Assembly: GCF_020184175.1 (NCBI RefSeq)
Contig: NC_065532.1
Coordinates: 48,380,287 to 48,444,286, forward strand
Length of the DNA stretch: 64,000 bases
Reading direction: 5' to 3'
Origin: Aphis gossypii
Taxonomy: Eukaryota; Arthropoda; Insecta; Hemiptera; Aphididae
Position numbers and translations under genes: made by a program. This document shows positions 1-13,921 of this stretch, in pieces (position 1 is the stretch's first letter; each line of letters starts with the position of its first letter). The notes beneath the pieces were generated by a model that saw nothing but the letters and a program-made list of their open reading frames with translations, was not told where the DNA came from and did not search any database.

Positions 1-3000
1 ACTTTATTATTTAAACTATTTGTTAACATAGCAATACATAATTTCGGGGTACAACAGTGTGTTATCGATTTCATTAGGGTCTTCTATAAAAACATTTTTT
101 TTTTTAACTGTCAACCTCGTATATTTGTATTTTTCCACTGTCTTGACGTATAATAATAGTTGTACAATTGAATCAATTTTGATTCTTGTTAATTTCATAA
201 AAAGATTTTTACATTTACATGTCAACTGTTACAGCGAAATATACGGTTTGACTTGCTTTGCATTGGATGTGTCTAGTTAAGCATCAAATCAAATTTACAT
301 CAAAAATAACAAGCACATATATAAGATATACATGTATATATTACGTTACGCATACATATGTATGCATTTATTATATAAGTAGTAGAGAAAATGCCAAGCA
401 ACAACGATCGATGAAGTATAACTTTGTCTTTGTAATACGTGCGCACATAATTTATATAATTAAATTATATAGAGGTATATTATAGTCTGTAAATCTATAA
501 TTTAAGTTGTTTCTAATTTTTGTATAGCATTAGTATACCTTGTACTTGGGCAGTTGGGCATATGCATTTTATATAATGTATATTATTATAATTTCAAGAG
601 GCCATCTATTTTATTTTTACATTATAACTCATTTATCAAACGATTTTTATATTAGGTATATTTTAGTTGCATAATAATTTTATATTTGTCTTCCGACATT
701 TTTTTTTTAATCGATAACATTTTATAAACGACTGAGTATTTTTTTTAAATGTATAAATAAATGTAAAACTGTATTTATTATTTTTGTAATTTATAAGTTT
801 AAATTGGTATCTAAAACTGAAAGCCATTTATCTATACATAGCTATAATAATATAATAATCATTGTACCAATATGAAAAGCAATTCTGAAAGAATGATGGT
901 ATTTTCTTAAGCTCTATTTCTAAATATATTTTTATGGCTATTAGTAACAATAGTAACACAATAAGACGTAGGTTGATTCTATTTTTAACAAAAATAGTGC
1001 ATATTAAATTATATAATAATTGATAGTATTTTTTTAAACTTATAATTCATTACTTTTGTACGAGTACCTACTGTCAATACAAATGTTTAGTTGAACGGTA
1101 TGGTTCAAACATTTAGAATAACTTAAAGTGAATGTAAAATAAAAATGTATGGATATAATGGCAAAATGTTTCAAATTGTTATGATTAATTATTTTCTAAT
1201 CAAAAATTAGTAGGTAAGATTTTTTTAAATGATTAAATCGATATTTTCTGTTCAAATATCTTCGTTAATTATTTCATTTTAAAATTAAGCATAATTATTA
1301 TTCCAGTTACCTCTAGGTAATGACTTCCATATCATTACAGTATAAGGTGTTCAAGTACAATACTTACGACGACTTTGCAATTTGCATCCGCGATATTTTC
1401 AGTCAGTCATCATCACACCGTGTCCAAAATATATTTTATTGTGTTGTATTTGTATATTTAATATGTAAATAAGTGTGAGAACTATATAACAGGTAAAAAA
1501 TATATTGTTATTTGTTGGAACTTACTACTTGGTAACATATTAGTAGGGTTGTATATTGCCATTGATTATGAATACTAGTAATTATTAATTATAATCAAAG
1601 ATATTACTCACAAGACACAAGTACGTTGTTGATGTAATTACACTAAATCGGCTACATCAGATCCTGTCTTACGATTTACGAAAACACTATTGGTCACCAT
1701 TCTATTCCTGTTGATTTTCGATCGAGCTTCAAGCAGTTTGTCGACTGTCGTGATTGTGTACATAGTGATATGTGGTGGGTCGAAACTTCTTAATATAGGT
1801 ATTATATAAATGAGTATATTATTATGACGAAATCAATTTTGAACGATCATCCGCGTCGTCTTCAGTTAGCCGAAATAAATACATATAATAATAATATATA
1901 GTACATACGTTATATCAGAGTTAGCAAAACGGAATTCTTAGAATTGTCCAACATGTTTTTGTAAACGTGATTTTAAAAAAAATGTTCCATTTATTCCATA
2001 ATATTGATATTTGATAGTACCAATATAACCTAACCATATATTACCAGTTACCGGTTATTTGTATAGTGTTTACCACGGTTTGAGATAGACTATCTTAAAC
2101 CGTAGTTTTTACAAATTACGATTTACTTATATCACCGATTAAAATGTTTTGTTTTTTTCATGAGCTTTTCTTGGATTAAACAATATTGTTTGTAGTTTTC
2201 TGTTAATTGAGTTAAATCATAAATTACATATAAATGCACCATAGTACTCAATACGATAAAAGTATAATAGAAAAACATATGAAAATATAAAAAAAGAAAC
2301 AAAAGAATAAAATTGTTTTGAATTAAATCAATTAGATGTATAAAACTATGATACATATTACGTTTTAAATATCTTTAAGAACTCGCGTATTTTAGGTATT
2401 GACCAAATGTTTGTTTAGAGCTACTCATATTTGTTAATCTGTAAACGCAAGCTCTGAGTTATATAATGTCATTCTGATTTCCTATTCTCATTAAAATCAC
2501 GTCGACAGAACACACAAAATAACTGTTCAAATTTTATAGTTACGTAGTGAGATCTACCGGATTACTTTGAAACTATTTCGCTTTTTTCGTTTTCGTGATT
2601 ATTTACTTACAGTATTATAATAATATAATAATATTATATACCTTATGACGATTGAAACCATAGATATCATCACACTGTAATTTAAAGGTAAGTACATTGT
2701 ATACTCACATATTGCTCAATAGACTTTAATTATAATAGAATATATAATAATATAGACTTGAAATTATCCAAAATCTGTGATATCACCTAAATAACTAAAT
2801 AATGTGCTTAGGACGTATGTAGGTATACGTCATAATATCGATATTGTATAATTTAGTGCAATTGGTGTAAGCCTTTATTATAAATTTAGCAAATGATTAG
2901 TTTTCAATTAAAAACACTGAAATTACATTATAATATAATATTATATAATAATAATAATGTATTACCTATATACATATAAAACATTTGTTATATTATGTGC

Positions 3001-3934
3001 TAAAGATTTCAAATACAATAATATTATTTTGTATCGCATATTTTTGCATATCAAAAGTATTTTAGATTTTTACTGCTTTTTTTCTCAGTTTGGTGCTTCT
3101 TTATTAACCAACATACATTAAACTTAATTTATTTTGTTTTCATAAATCTTGTTATTTTAATGAAAACAGAAAAAAATGCTATTAAAATAGATAATAAAAA
3201 TACCCATTATTTGTTACATTCAATTTATGTCTTAATTCAAACTCTTTTAAGTTTTGTTTTAATCTTTTTATTAATACAATCCAAAAAAAAAAAAATTGGT
3301 GAAATTTTCTTGTTTTTATGGCATATTATACTGCATATTTTAAGATTTTTTAGCTGATAATATTATGGTGTATATTTCAGCACTTCTTATACAGGTAGTG
3401 CTATAAAATTCTAGCCCTGGTCATAATATTAAATACAGCAACCTTACTTTTTATTATATAATAATACTACTATAAATTGTGTACTAATATAATCTAAACA
3501 AGTAATTTTAGTAAATTGGATTTCATATCCTGGCACTGATTTAGGTATAGTCTGGTTAAATTATAATGTTACAACATTATTTTATTTACATTTATTTGTA
3601 CATATGTATTGACTTATTGTATAAATAAAATAAAAATCTTCAATTAATATTTAAGCACTTTTACTATCTAATTCTAATAATTTATTTATTTTTTATCATT
3701 TCTTATTATCAACTATTACCCCCCTAAAAGTATAATAAAACACGTGTACATTTTTGTAACTTTATAACAGATAATTTGTGATCTTACTTTGACTTAAAAT
3801 TTGAGAGCACACGCTATTATCAATAGTATTTAAGTCGATAAAGTATTTATTTTATGTTTATAAAATTATCCGTCATAACTCATTATATACCTATATTATC
3901 TATATTATCCGTCTATATTCAGAATACAGAATGT
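1..3934. other. AT-rich intergenic DNA upstream of the first UGT gene
   Basis: I see no gene in this stretch. It is AT-rich, with many short runs such as ATAATAATA and homopolymer T tracts. The longest open frames are under 80 codons, low in complexity (F/I/Y/K/N-rich) and have no splice-supported continuation, so I read them as chance frames. No RNA gene was recognised. Confidence 0.6.
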
Positions 3935-4035
3935 TCGAGTTATCTATAGTTTTTCTTTCAAGTAATCGAGGTTTTCGCAAGGGAGCGGGTTTTTTCGACT
4001 TTTCAAGGTTTTCGACTTACCGAGGTTCCACTGTA
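3935..4035. mobile_element. Solitary pogo/Tigger-like transposon end
   Basis: The stretch reads towards its right edge as ...CCGAGGTTCCACTG followed by TA at 4034-4035. Its reverse complement begins CAGTGGAACCTCG, the style of pogo/Tigger-class termini that insert at TA. Several variants of TTCGAGTTAT and TTTTCGAC occur inside, as in subterminal repeats of such elements. No matching left end was found within several hundred bases, so this is a truncated remnant. The family assignment rests on terminal sequence resemblance only. Confidence 0.4.
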
Positions 4036-4679
4036 AATTCATATTAAATTTAGGGCGCGGACGTAAGCATAAGGTGTTTCGTATCTGTAAAATGATTTAC
4101 ATATACTTAAAATATAGGTATACGTATAATTTAACTTTGTCGAAGTGTAGTGTCATTATCCCGCTTCCCATCACGTCATCAAATTTTTATTTGTTTCTTA
4201 TTCCTTTACTATTACATGTTGCTTTTAATTTTACTGGTTGTAAATGCACTATTTATTTTTTTTTATGAAAAAAAAAAATTGTCGTATCTCAGAGAATACG
4301 AATATGATTATTCGTGAAACTATTCAAATGTTTATAAATCATGTAATAGGTATACCGATTAATTTTTTAAAAAAATTATAATATTTCTAACAATATTAAA
4401 GATTGCTTCTATTCTTTGCCATGCACAATAATTTGTACATTGAATCGATCTAATTAATGGTAAGCGTTATAGAACGGTCGGTTATTTTTAATAACAATTT
4501 ATGTCCTGTTGTAATAATAATCACAATTCATAGAAATAATAATAATAATAATATGGTATGCGCGCGTGTTTATTAAGATTATTACTCCCACCGTTATCAT
4601 ACCGTGGTCGCAGTTACGCAACGTGACGGTCATTCAGACCTGTTGTAAATTTATAGTTGTTGGTTGTTACTTGGTTGGA

Positions 4680-4764
4680 TCAGTATTCCGTCGACTATTA
4701 TGATCGGCTGTTGTCCGCAGTAAAGTTTTTTTCGTATTTTTGCTTATAGAGCAAAGGACGGACG
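4680..4764 (+). promoter_or_regulatory. Putative transcription start and 5' UTR of UGT gene 1
   Basis: An arthropod initiator-like TCAGT lies at 4680-4684, 85 bases before the ATG at 4765. The second UGT gene has the same TCAGT 89 bases before its ATG (45921-45925), and this parallel is the main support. No convincing TATA box is placed at -30. The actual start site is inferred. Confidence 0.35.
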
Positions 4765-7700
4765 ATGAAGATGTTCGCTCTATCGACAGCATTCTGCAAC
4801 ACCGTAAGTAAAATATTATTATTACAAAAAGTAATTAAATACTTATGTATGTTATATATAAATAAATAATTCAACATGTATTCTATAAATGATCTGAAAA
4901 CAACTTAGGCATCTTACGAATGGTAAAAAAATTATATAAACGAACAATTCATCGTAACTATTTAAATTTATTACATGTACACGCTATTTTTATGTTTTAA
5001 AACTAGAATTGTGTCTTAAGTGTATTTTGTGCTACCATCTAGACGATTAAGGTATTCATAAGTATTGTTTGTTTTGTAATAGTTTACAACAAGAAAATGT
5101 GGTGCCATCTGTACTATTCTCTTTAAGCTTGGCGTGTGTCCAAATTTGTTACTGAATTGCGAGTACTACGCATTTTTATTTAAAATGTGACAAAAAACTT
5201 GAAAAAAGTTTTAATTTTAGTTTTCTCTAAAATAGTTTAAATACGTATTTATTATTTATATTCCGATTTTCGTTATTTTTCAAGATTGTACAGACCGTTA
5301 TTATAATATCATGATACAGTAAAGTAAAAATTCTATGTTTTATTTTATTTTTCATATTATATTATTATTAGGTATAACGTTTTTATTACGTTTTATATCA
5401 TTCTGTATTAAACTATAAATTATAATATAATTAATTTTTGTATTAAACTTACAAGTTACAATATATAGATTTTATTATATAATATACCTACCTACAGTAG
5501 TTATAATATTTTTTATTATTTTCTTTTACATCGATCACCGATAAAACAAACAGGAAGTTTTATATTTAGTAAATGTTTAATCGTTTAAATATATTGTAAT
5601 AACTTTGAATTAACAATAAATTAGAAAACAAATAGTAAATGATTGACAATTGACTAAATTAAATATAAATGGTGTCTAGTGGCCAATGAATAATAATTTT
5701 AACCAGCGCCTATCATAATACTTTTGTTTTTTTAATAAAATAATTGCATATTATAGGTAATTAATTTGTTTTCAATAATGTTATATACAGCGTGTGTTTA
5801 TGTAATATATGATTGTATTACACAAATTCACATCGCCCATACAATATATCGTATAACTGTACGGGACAAATCATGATATAATTTTTTTTCTATGGTTATT
5901 TATTTCTATTTTTATTTTATCCTCATTTTTAGATGCAACTGTTGACGTTGCTAACAGTGTTGTTGTTTGCGGTAACATCATCCAGCGAGGGACAGAAATT
6001 ACCAGTGAAACAATTGAGTATTTTGGCGTTTTTGCCAACTGAAGGTAAAAGTCATTTTATGGGCTTCAAACCGTTACTAGAAACTCTTGTTTCCAGAGGA
6101 CATAATGTCACACTGGTTGCACCATTTGCACTGGACGGCGCTAAACGGCCTTATCGTCACATCAAAGTGGAGTCAACGATAGGAGGTAATTTTAAAAATA
6201 TTTATATCGGTAGGTATTGTATAAATATGTATTTATATGAATAAAATAAGCCTAACTTGCTCTGTGCTCCGTATGTGATTTGCGTTTGGGTTTAAAAATT
6301 GTAATGTGTTAGGGCAATTTAGCATAATGTGTTTGGGTGAGTGACTTTAAGACATTGTAATTTGTAGTTTGGTCGAATTTTTTTAATATCCTAAGATGCG
6401 TCTTGAAAATATTTTATTAATTTATTTTCCCTCTCATTTTGATGGAGTTGGTACTGTCCGTGAATTCAAAGAGTATTATTAAAAATGGTTTGTTTTTCTT
6501 TGGTGTGGTTAAAAATCGAAATAATTTGAAGGATAAAAAATAATAAAATAATATAATATTAATAACAAAAATGTAATTTAAAAATATTATACGTTTGTTT
6601 TTAAGTGTCTATAACTTAAAATATTTTAGAATGATTTAAAATTCCCTATTGATTTATCGAGTCGTTTCGTAGTTTAGTCACAAGTTCCATTTCCGTCTTC
6701 AAAACAAATGACACTGTCGATTTTTATAAATACTATTTTATTATTTAACTTTTTAGATATCAATCTTTTAGGTTATTCAATTGTACTAAATATTATTTTA
6801 TTGCTATTTTACATTGTATACGATATATATAGTATAAACTGTATATTATAAACATAATGGACAATGATATTATGTTACTTTGTCTTTGTATACTTTTCTC
6901 ATAAAGGTTGTGAACTAAGTGAGGAATGCATTATACAAAATAAATATTGAATATTTTACGTTGGTTTTTAGAAGATATTTTACAATTATATCTTTTTACA
7001 CAGTTTTTAAATTCTCTCAGCTTTCACACTACGTACTGTGTATAATATAAGTATAAAATCGACCTATGTGTCAATATAATTATTTTTTGCTTGTGTTAAA
7101 TCGATATGCGATATAATTCACTCATATTAATGTACTTCCGGTCAGTATTTATGGACTTTTCATTTATAAGTGGGTTATAATATAATTGTAATTTATAAGT
7201 GTCAAGTATTATGAATTTATTTGTAAATTATGAGGTTATCTCAAGTATTTTTCGAATTAGTAATTAATTTTAAGTATATTATAATATATATATATATATT
7301 ATATATACATATATAGAGGAATATTTAATATACTAAGAAATTTTAGTGATAAGACAAAAGCATATTGATTAAAAGGAATAAAAAATACTGATGTTTGATA
7401 ATTTAGCTGCTTTCCATAATTATTTATAGAGAAGGAAAGTTTAGTATTGGATTTTGGAAGGTATCTGAAGTAATCAATAACTAATAAATCATATATTAAG
7501 GGATTTTAATTTCTAATTTTATGTGTGTTTATTTTTTTATAAAAATACATGTAGGTACGTGTAATTATTTTAGGGTTAATTCATTATTAACTTATTTATT
7601 TATTTGACACCATATGGCAGCTGCAAATAAGATGTACAATTTATAACGAATATTAAGTTTAGAATATTAATTAAGACAATGAGTGTATAAGAGGTAAAAT

Positions 7701-10700
7701 AGTAAGAAATCGTATTCACGGGTAATTAGTACACTGAATAATATTATATAAATAAATTATATTATTACCACGTTTATATGCAGTAGTTAATGCGCATTAG
7801 CTCAATGCGTATTGAGAGTTGAGTGTATATAAACGCATTTTTAATTCACATTAAACTAATGCGCATTTATTTATTTATATTCGATTCGTCATATCGAAAT
7901 AACTTTTACTCCGGGATTAAGAAATGTATGTAAACATTTTAATGCGAATAATATTTTAGCGGGAATTTTAAAATGTCAAATTATATAATAATATAGGTGT
8001 TAAGGTAGGTACCAATCACATATTTTGGTCATGGAATCATAAGTATAAAGCATGATCTAAAAAACATTCGCATTAAATTTTATTCAACATCTAATCTTGA
8101 TATTTTAGATGCATATAAACCTGCTCTTTAATGCACATTGAGTTGATGTGCATTAACTACTGCATATAAACGTGGTATATGATGGTAGCCAAAAAACTCA
8201 AATAATCTGTTTTTAAGTTAATAAAGCATATTCTGTGTAATGTGTATGGATTGATTGTGTATACATGACAATTGAGATGAAATAAAAGTGAAAAAAAAAA
8301 TTAATTACAATTTGCTGGAGGAAGTGGTAAAGTGGTAAATCGTATCTAAATATAATTTTATTTGAATAATGTATTGTCCAGATACATTTTCACTAACCTA
8401 TATTTATGTGTAGACGACACGTGATCATTTTTTCAATTTTTTTGTTTTCAAGACTTCGACATGCTAAAGATTGCAAAATTCGTGAACCTCATACCCACAC
8501 CATTGCACTTGTGGTGGTTCGGACCGCACATCAGCGAGACAAGCCTGGACAAACCGTCGGTGGCGAATTTCATCAGGAGCGACCAATCGACATTTGACTT
8601 GGTGATGTTTGAGAACTTCTACCACGAGTGTTTCGTGTCCATCGGACACAAGTACGGTGCCCCGGTGATACAGCTCCTGCCATTCTCAGCAAACTCCAGG
8701 GTATCGCAGTGGCAAAGCAACCCATACAACCCAGCCTACATTCCGGACCTGGTCAGCACATTCGGGTCCAACATGACGTTTGTGCAACGAACCAGCAACG
8801 CAGTGTCCGCGTTCTTCTACACTGCCGTTTCCCGGCTGGTGTACATGCCCCGGCAACGGGTCGTCGCCGAAAAACACTTTGTCTACCCGGGACACGAACG
8901 CCGGCCTGATCTCGTCGACATGCTCCGGAATATATCGCTAACACTGGTCAATAGTCACCCGGTCGTCGGTACAGCCGTGCCGATGGTGCCCAGCTACGTG
9001 CATGTGGCTGGCATGCACTGTGTACCCGCCGCACCGTTGCCCGAAGTAATCAGCTTTGATGATGATAATAATATATCCGATTGCACTTATGCCCTATCAC
9101 TGCACACATTATCGATTTCCTTGCTTTTAGTTTATTTTTTTTTCTAATATAAATCGGAAAAATATTGGAAAAACTGACGGGTTTTTCGAATATCCACGCC
9201 ACTAACTTTTAGTTATTTTGGTACTTACATTTTTTTTCGAGATTCCGTTTTACAAACACAAACTAAAACATAAAGTTCTGATTTCGGTAAAGACCATCTC
9301 AGGTTAGACATAAGATCACCTATTGGTTAAACTATTTTTAGATATTCCGGTATTCGGCAGCTATGTATATTGTTGTTGTTTGCCTCTGTTTAGCTGCGTG
9401 TCATTGCATTAAATAGTATCAAGTGGAACTATTTCCTAAACTCATTGAAAATTAATTCCTTATTTTCTGGTGCGTTTTACAGGACCTGAAGCAGATAATG
9501 GATAATTCTAAAGAAGGTGTAGTCTATTTCAGTTTGGGATCAGTGGTAAAATCGTCAAAAATGCCCAAGGAAACAGTGTCGCTATTACTTTCGGAACTCT
9601 CGAAAATCGAACAGACTGTTCTGTGGAAATGGGAAGCGGAAGACGTACCGCAACTACCCAAAAATGTCATAGTTCGAAAATGGTTTCCCCAAAACGATAT
9701 ACTAGGTATGTATTTAATATTTTTATCACTGATTGCCCCGTCTCCATAAAAGTTTTATAAATATAAGACGTACTGATTTGACGTAACCTATGCCATAAAT
9801 AAATAAAAATAAATACAGGGAGAAGTAAGTTCTCACAAAAAAGAAATTATTGTTATTATTTTTATTATTTTTTTCTTTGTAAATAAATTGTACGTAAATA
9901 TATAGGTAAAAATAATTTTTTTACTTAAAAAATTAATTAATTTAAAATGCATATTACCTATCGAATATTTGTTTTTTTTTTTATATAAAAAAATCATTTT
10001 TGTTCAGTTAAATCCACTTTTTTAAAGAAATTAAATTTAAAGTTTTACATAATATAAATTGCTTTAAGAAGATATCAGCGCAATACTTATTTTCTCTCTC
10101 AGATCTACACGCAACATAAATAAAACGCTTTCATCAAAAATTTTTTTTTTATGATTTTTGAGTAGGTAATCTTAGAGTAAAATTACCTATTACAAAAATT
10201 ATAAAGGATTGTACTTTTTAGGGTTTGGTAAATTGTTTATATATTTTATTGTTATTTGATTTTGTATTCGACTTTCAAAATATAAAAAAACGTTTTAAAT
10301 TTAAATGATGTTTAAATTGTTTTAAGATAATATTTAGACTTTATGTCATACTCTCAAAAATATTAGGTATTCTCTATCATTTTTGTAACGGGTAATTTTA
10401 CTCTAAAATTACTCAAAAACGTAACAAAAAAAAATTATGCGTTTATTGATATGTAAATGTGTTTTATTTATGTGGCTAGAGAAAAAGCACTAGATTCTCT
10501 TAAATATATTTTACAATATTTCAATTATCCGATATAAATTGACGAGTAGGTATACATATATAATATTTAAATTCTGAGTTGCATTTGTGTGTACTGAGTA
10601 TAACTATTGCATTTTGATAAAGTATAATTATACAATATACACTCAAGTCGTAAAAAATGTGTATTATTTATATAGGTATACGCATTAGTTAATGAACTAT

Positions 10701-13700
10701 GATTAGTTTGAATGTTTATTAAAAACATTTAATTAACTATATCATCATAAAATAAATGTATTAAAAAACAACACTCGTGCTTAAAAATCGTTAACTCATA
10801 GTTTTATTTTTTAATTTTTTTTTTTTTACTCTGTTAATATGAATTTAGATAAACAATAATAAATTGTTATTAGACAAAATAACGTTTAAATGTTTGTGAT
10901 TTATGTAAAGGAAGGGGAGGAGAGGTATAATAGACTTTAACACCGAAAAAATAGATAACTGGCATGTAGAGTCACGTAACCGCTCGTATCATTGCAGGTT
11001 GAGACTTTACAATATAACGAACGAAAAAAAACATAATATAATATTTATAATTATTATAATTACTACTCTCCTTAGTTATAGGCTACAGGCTAAGTTTAAA
11101 ATAGTTAAATGCACTATAGGATAGTTTTCAAATTATATAATACTATGTGGTCATGTTGATATCATAGAAATGATTTGAATATAATTTATTATTTAGCTTT
11201 TATCGTAATGATGTGTCAAAATAATAGGCAGTAAAATAGTATAGGTTGTATATTAATACAACTATTAAGTAGGTATTAATAATTAACTATTAAATATTAT
11301 TGATTTTAAGTAAGTATTATAGGTATATTGTTTGATCACTGCCGATTTTTTCGATAACATATAGTTTTACGATACTTTCAAACTTTTAGTATAACAATTA
11401 GATTTATTATAGACATGCACTTTAGGGATTTTTATTTCCAGGAGACATTATAGTCTATATTATAATTTAACTGAATAATAATTTTTTTTTTCTTTAGGTC
11501 ATCCAAACTGCAAGTTATTCATTACACACGGTGGAATACAAAGTACCACCGAGTCCGTCTATCACGGAGTTCCCATGTTAGCCGTGCCCGTTTTTGGTGA
11601 CCAAAAGGGTAATTCACTACGCGCACAGTACAGAGGCATAGCTATACAAGTGCCGTACTTCGAATTGACGCACGAAGCATTTGGCAGTGCACTGCATAAG
11701 TTGTTAATCGACCCAACGTGAGTACAAAACATAATATCTTAAGAACATAAATGTAATATAAAAAAATGTACTTACAACTGAACCCGATGGTGATATTAGG
11801 GGATAGGAGTGTAAAAAAAAATTCATCGATAACAGAAAAAAAATTATACTTTGGTAGCAGAGTCGACTGACCTCACTAAAAACTATAACTATTGGTAGTT
11901 AAGTTCATTTATAATTTATAAGAAATTACTATATACTTAGTTTATCTATGGAAATGTTATTTTAATATCCTTGGCGTTATATACGTATTTTAAATGCAAA
12001 TTGATATTTTTTTAATCTTAGTCTTACAATGATGTGTGAATGTGTGTGTTAAATATAAGTTTTGAATAGAATAATAATATATATATTAAAAAAAATAATG
12101 TATGGATCTTTATTCTTTATAATAGAATGAAAATTCGTCATACATAGTATTTACATTAATAATAGGTAAGGTTTTTTTAATTTTCCAAAAATACACTTTG
12201 AAGAAAACATAATAAAAAACTTTCTCGTGTTATTTTTTGAGTGGTTACGAATTTAATTTAAAAGTTTCAGTTACAAGTTACAAGTTTAACTTTATTTTTA
12301 CTTCTTAAAGACCTATCTTAGAAACTTGTTCAAATTATTTATTTTAGTATTTTATAAAATTTGAACATTTTGTAGTATTTATTGTGTACAGTGTATATCT
12401 ACGTAGGTATATGTATATACTCTAAACGAGTCTATAGTTTTCTAAGTTTTCTAACTATTACTAAGAAATACAACAAAAAATACTTATACTGACATTAAAT
12501 TGGTAAAATACTTTGAGTAACACGATATATTTTTTGTATTTTTCAATCTTGAAGCTTGGATATAGGTAAAGTTATACCCATTTACCCTTATAAAATTTAA
12601 TTTTTACTCAGTTATAATAAGTAGTATTATGTTTAAATAGTTAACCTATATATAGTTATGAATAGCGGGTTTTTTTTCGGAAACACTCTTTAGGCATGAA
12701 CAATTTCAGTTTGTCTTCTAAATGGAAACTTGAATAGATTCCTTTAATAAATAATAATTTGTGTTTTGTTTCAAAAAGATCAGTTTTAAATTTGCTTGAA
12801 AATGTATTTATTTTTTTTAAATGCAGCACGTTAACGTATCTTTAAAAATGTTTACCTTTATATATACTTGTTGATATAATAATATGACTTTGGGTCGATA
12901 TTCATAAAATTTATATCATAAAAATTCCTTGTCCACTATAATATTCTCAAAGGAAGGCAAGTTAATAAAAATATTTAACTCAAGTAAAGTTAAGTGAACA
13001 AAAGATCGTTAAGTTTGAAGTTATAAATAATTAATAAATAATAAATTTAACTTACGGAGTTTAAGTTTATGCCTATGACAAAAAGTACTAACTTAATTCA
13101 GTCCGAAAAAAAATCTATTTTTTAATAAGTACCTAAATCACATAACAAAAATTACTTTGTGCCAATCTATAATATAGGTATACCTAATATATTATTTTAT
13201 TTTCATTAATAAACAACAAAAATTATGGTATATTGGTATATTATTGCTATGATTATAATATGTACATATTCGTTTATTTTTTATTTAAAACCGTGTTTAC
13301 AGTAATTATTATTAATGTTTGAAACCAATAAATAAATCAAACATTTTTAAATTGATGAATTATTTTTAAAAAAACTGATTTATTTGATCAGTCTACAATT
13401 CAACTATTTAAGGTTTATTAATAGGTTAATTATTATTATTATAAGGTTTTAAATAAGTTAAAATTAAACATTTTAACTGTTTATGATCCTACTTTTGAAT
13501 AATTATATTTAATATTTCTTGATCCATATAATAATCATCTCTCTGTGTAACATTCGTATAATATATTATAAGGTATAATTAATGTGATTAACATACCATA
13601 TTTGTACAACATGGCAGGTACCGGGAAAACGCAAAAAAGTCGTCGGTCATGTTCAGGGACAACCCGCTGCCACCGCTGGAAAAGGCCGTGTTTTGGATCG

Positions 13701-13921
13701 AGTACGTGGCCAGGCACGGCGGTGCGAAACATCTGAGGACGGCCGCCAACGACCTTTATTGGTTCCAGTACTTGCTTTTGGACGTCTTGTTGCTGGTGTC
13801 GTTTGTGATCGTGTTGATGGCATGGATGACCAAAAAAATGCTTTGGTGCGTGTTCGGCCGGTGCTGTCGACGCAGCCAAAATGTCGCCTCACCGCCAGCA
13901 GCGGAGAAAAAAACACAATGA
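4765..13921 (+). CDS. UDP-glycosyltransferase (UGT), complete, six coding exons
   Basis: Exons are 4765-4803, 5933-6185, 8453-9045, 9483-9705, 11498-11717 and 13618-13921. All borders are GT/AG and the phases join cleanly into 543 codons plus TGA. UGTs move a sugar from a UDP-sugar to small lipophilic substrates, in insects mainly in detoxification, in the ER lumen. A signal peptide spans roughly residues 14-33. The catalytic-type His is in GKSHF (His54), and FDLVMFENF lies in the acceptor half. WFPQNDIL crosses into exon 5, where the UGT signature (about 377-405) reads FITHGG...GVPML...PVFGDQ. A membrane helix lies at about 494-512, followed by a basic tail ending KKTQ, a KKXX ER-retrieval motif. 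The length matches the family norm (about 510-540). The start is either the exon-1 ATG or the in-frame ATG that opens exon 2; exon 1 is preferred because the paralogue needs it. Substrate cannot be told from sequence. Confidence 0.93.
4804..5932 (+). other. Intron 1 of UGT gene 1
   Basis: A phase-0 intron with donor GTAAGT and acceptor TTTTTAG. It separates 13 codons of exon 1 from the hydrophobic signal sequence. The sequence is AT-rich with no recognised gene or repeat. Confidence 0.8.
7768..8175. mobile_element. MITE with long terminal inverted repeats, in UGT gene 1 intron 2
   Basis: The left end CCACGTTTATATGCAGTAG and the inverted right end share about 27 exact bases (through GTTAATGC) and stay similar beyond that. 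TA lies immediately outside both ends (7766-7767 and 8176-8177), as expected for a TA target duplication. The interior has no open frame of note, so this is a non-autonomous element of about 408 bases. Its transposase family is unknown; TA flanks suggest the Tc1/mariner or a similar superfamily. Confidence 0.75.
9046..9482 (+). other. Intron 3 of UGT gene 1
   Basis: A phase-0 intron between APLPE and DLKQIMD, with donor GTAATC and acceptor TTTTACAG. The exon-3 reading frame runs on for about 33 codons into the intron before a stop, so failed splicing would give a truncated protein. Nothing else was recognised here. Confidence 0.8.
10085..10491. mobile_element. Foldback MITE in UGT gene 1 intron 4
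   Basis: The arms at about 10085-10215 and 10365-10491 are imperfect reverse complements. The best paired part contains TTTTTGAGTA, AGAGTAAAATTACC and TTACAAAAAT on the left and their inverse on the right. The outer parts share ACATAAATAAAAC. The loop is AT-rich and non-coding. The exact ends and target duplication are not clear. Confidence 0.6.
11718..13617 (+). other. Intron 5 of UGT gene 1
   Basis: A phase-2 intron with donor GTGAGT and acceptor ATGGCAG. It separates the nucleotide-sugar-binding exon from the membrane-anchor exon. The paralogue has an intron at the same codon that is at least 5.7 kb long. The interior is AT-rich with no recognised gene. Confidence 0.75.

Noticed and set aside
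16..485. Short frames at the start of the window
   Set aside because: AT-rich, low-complexity, overlapping on both strands, with no splice or motif support.
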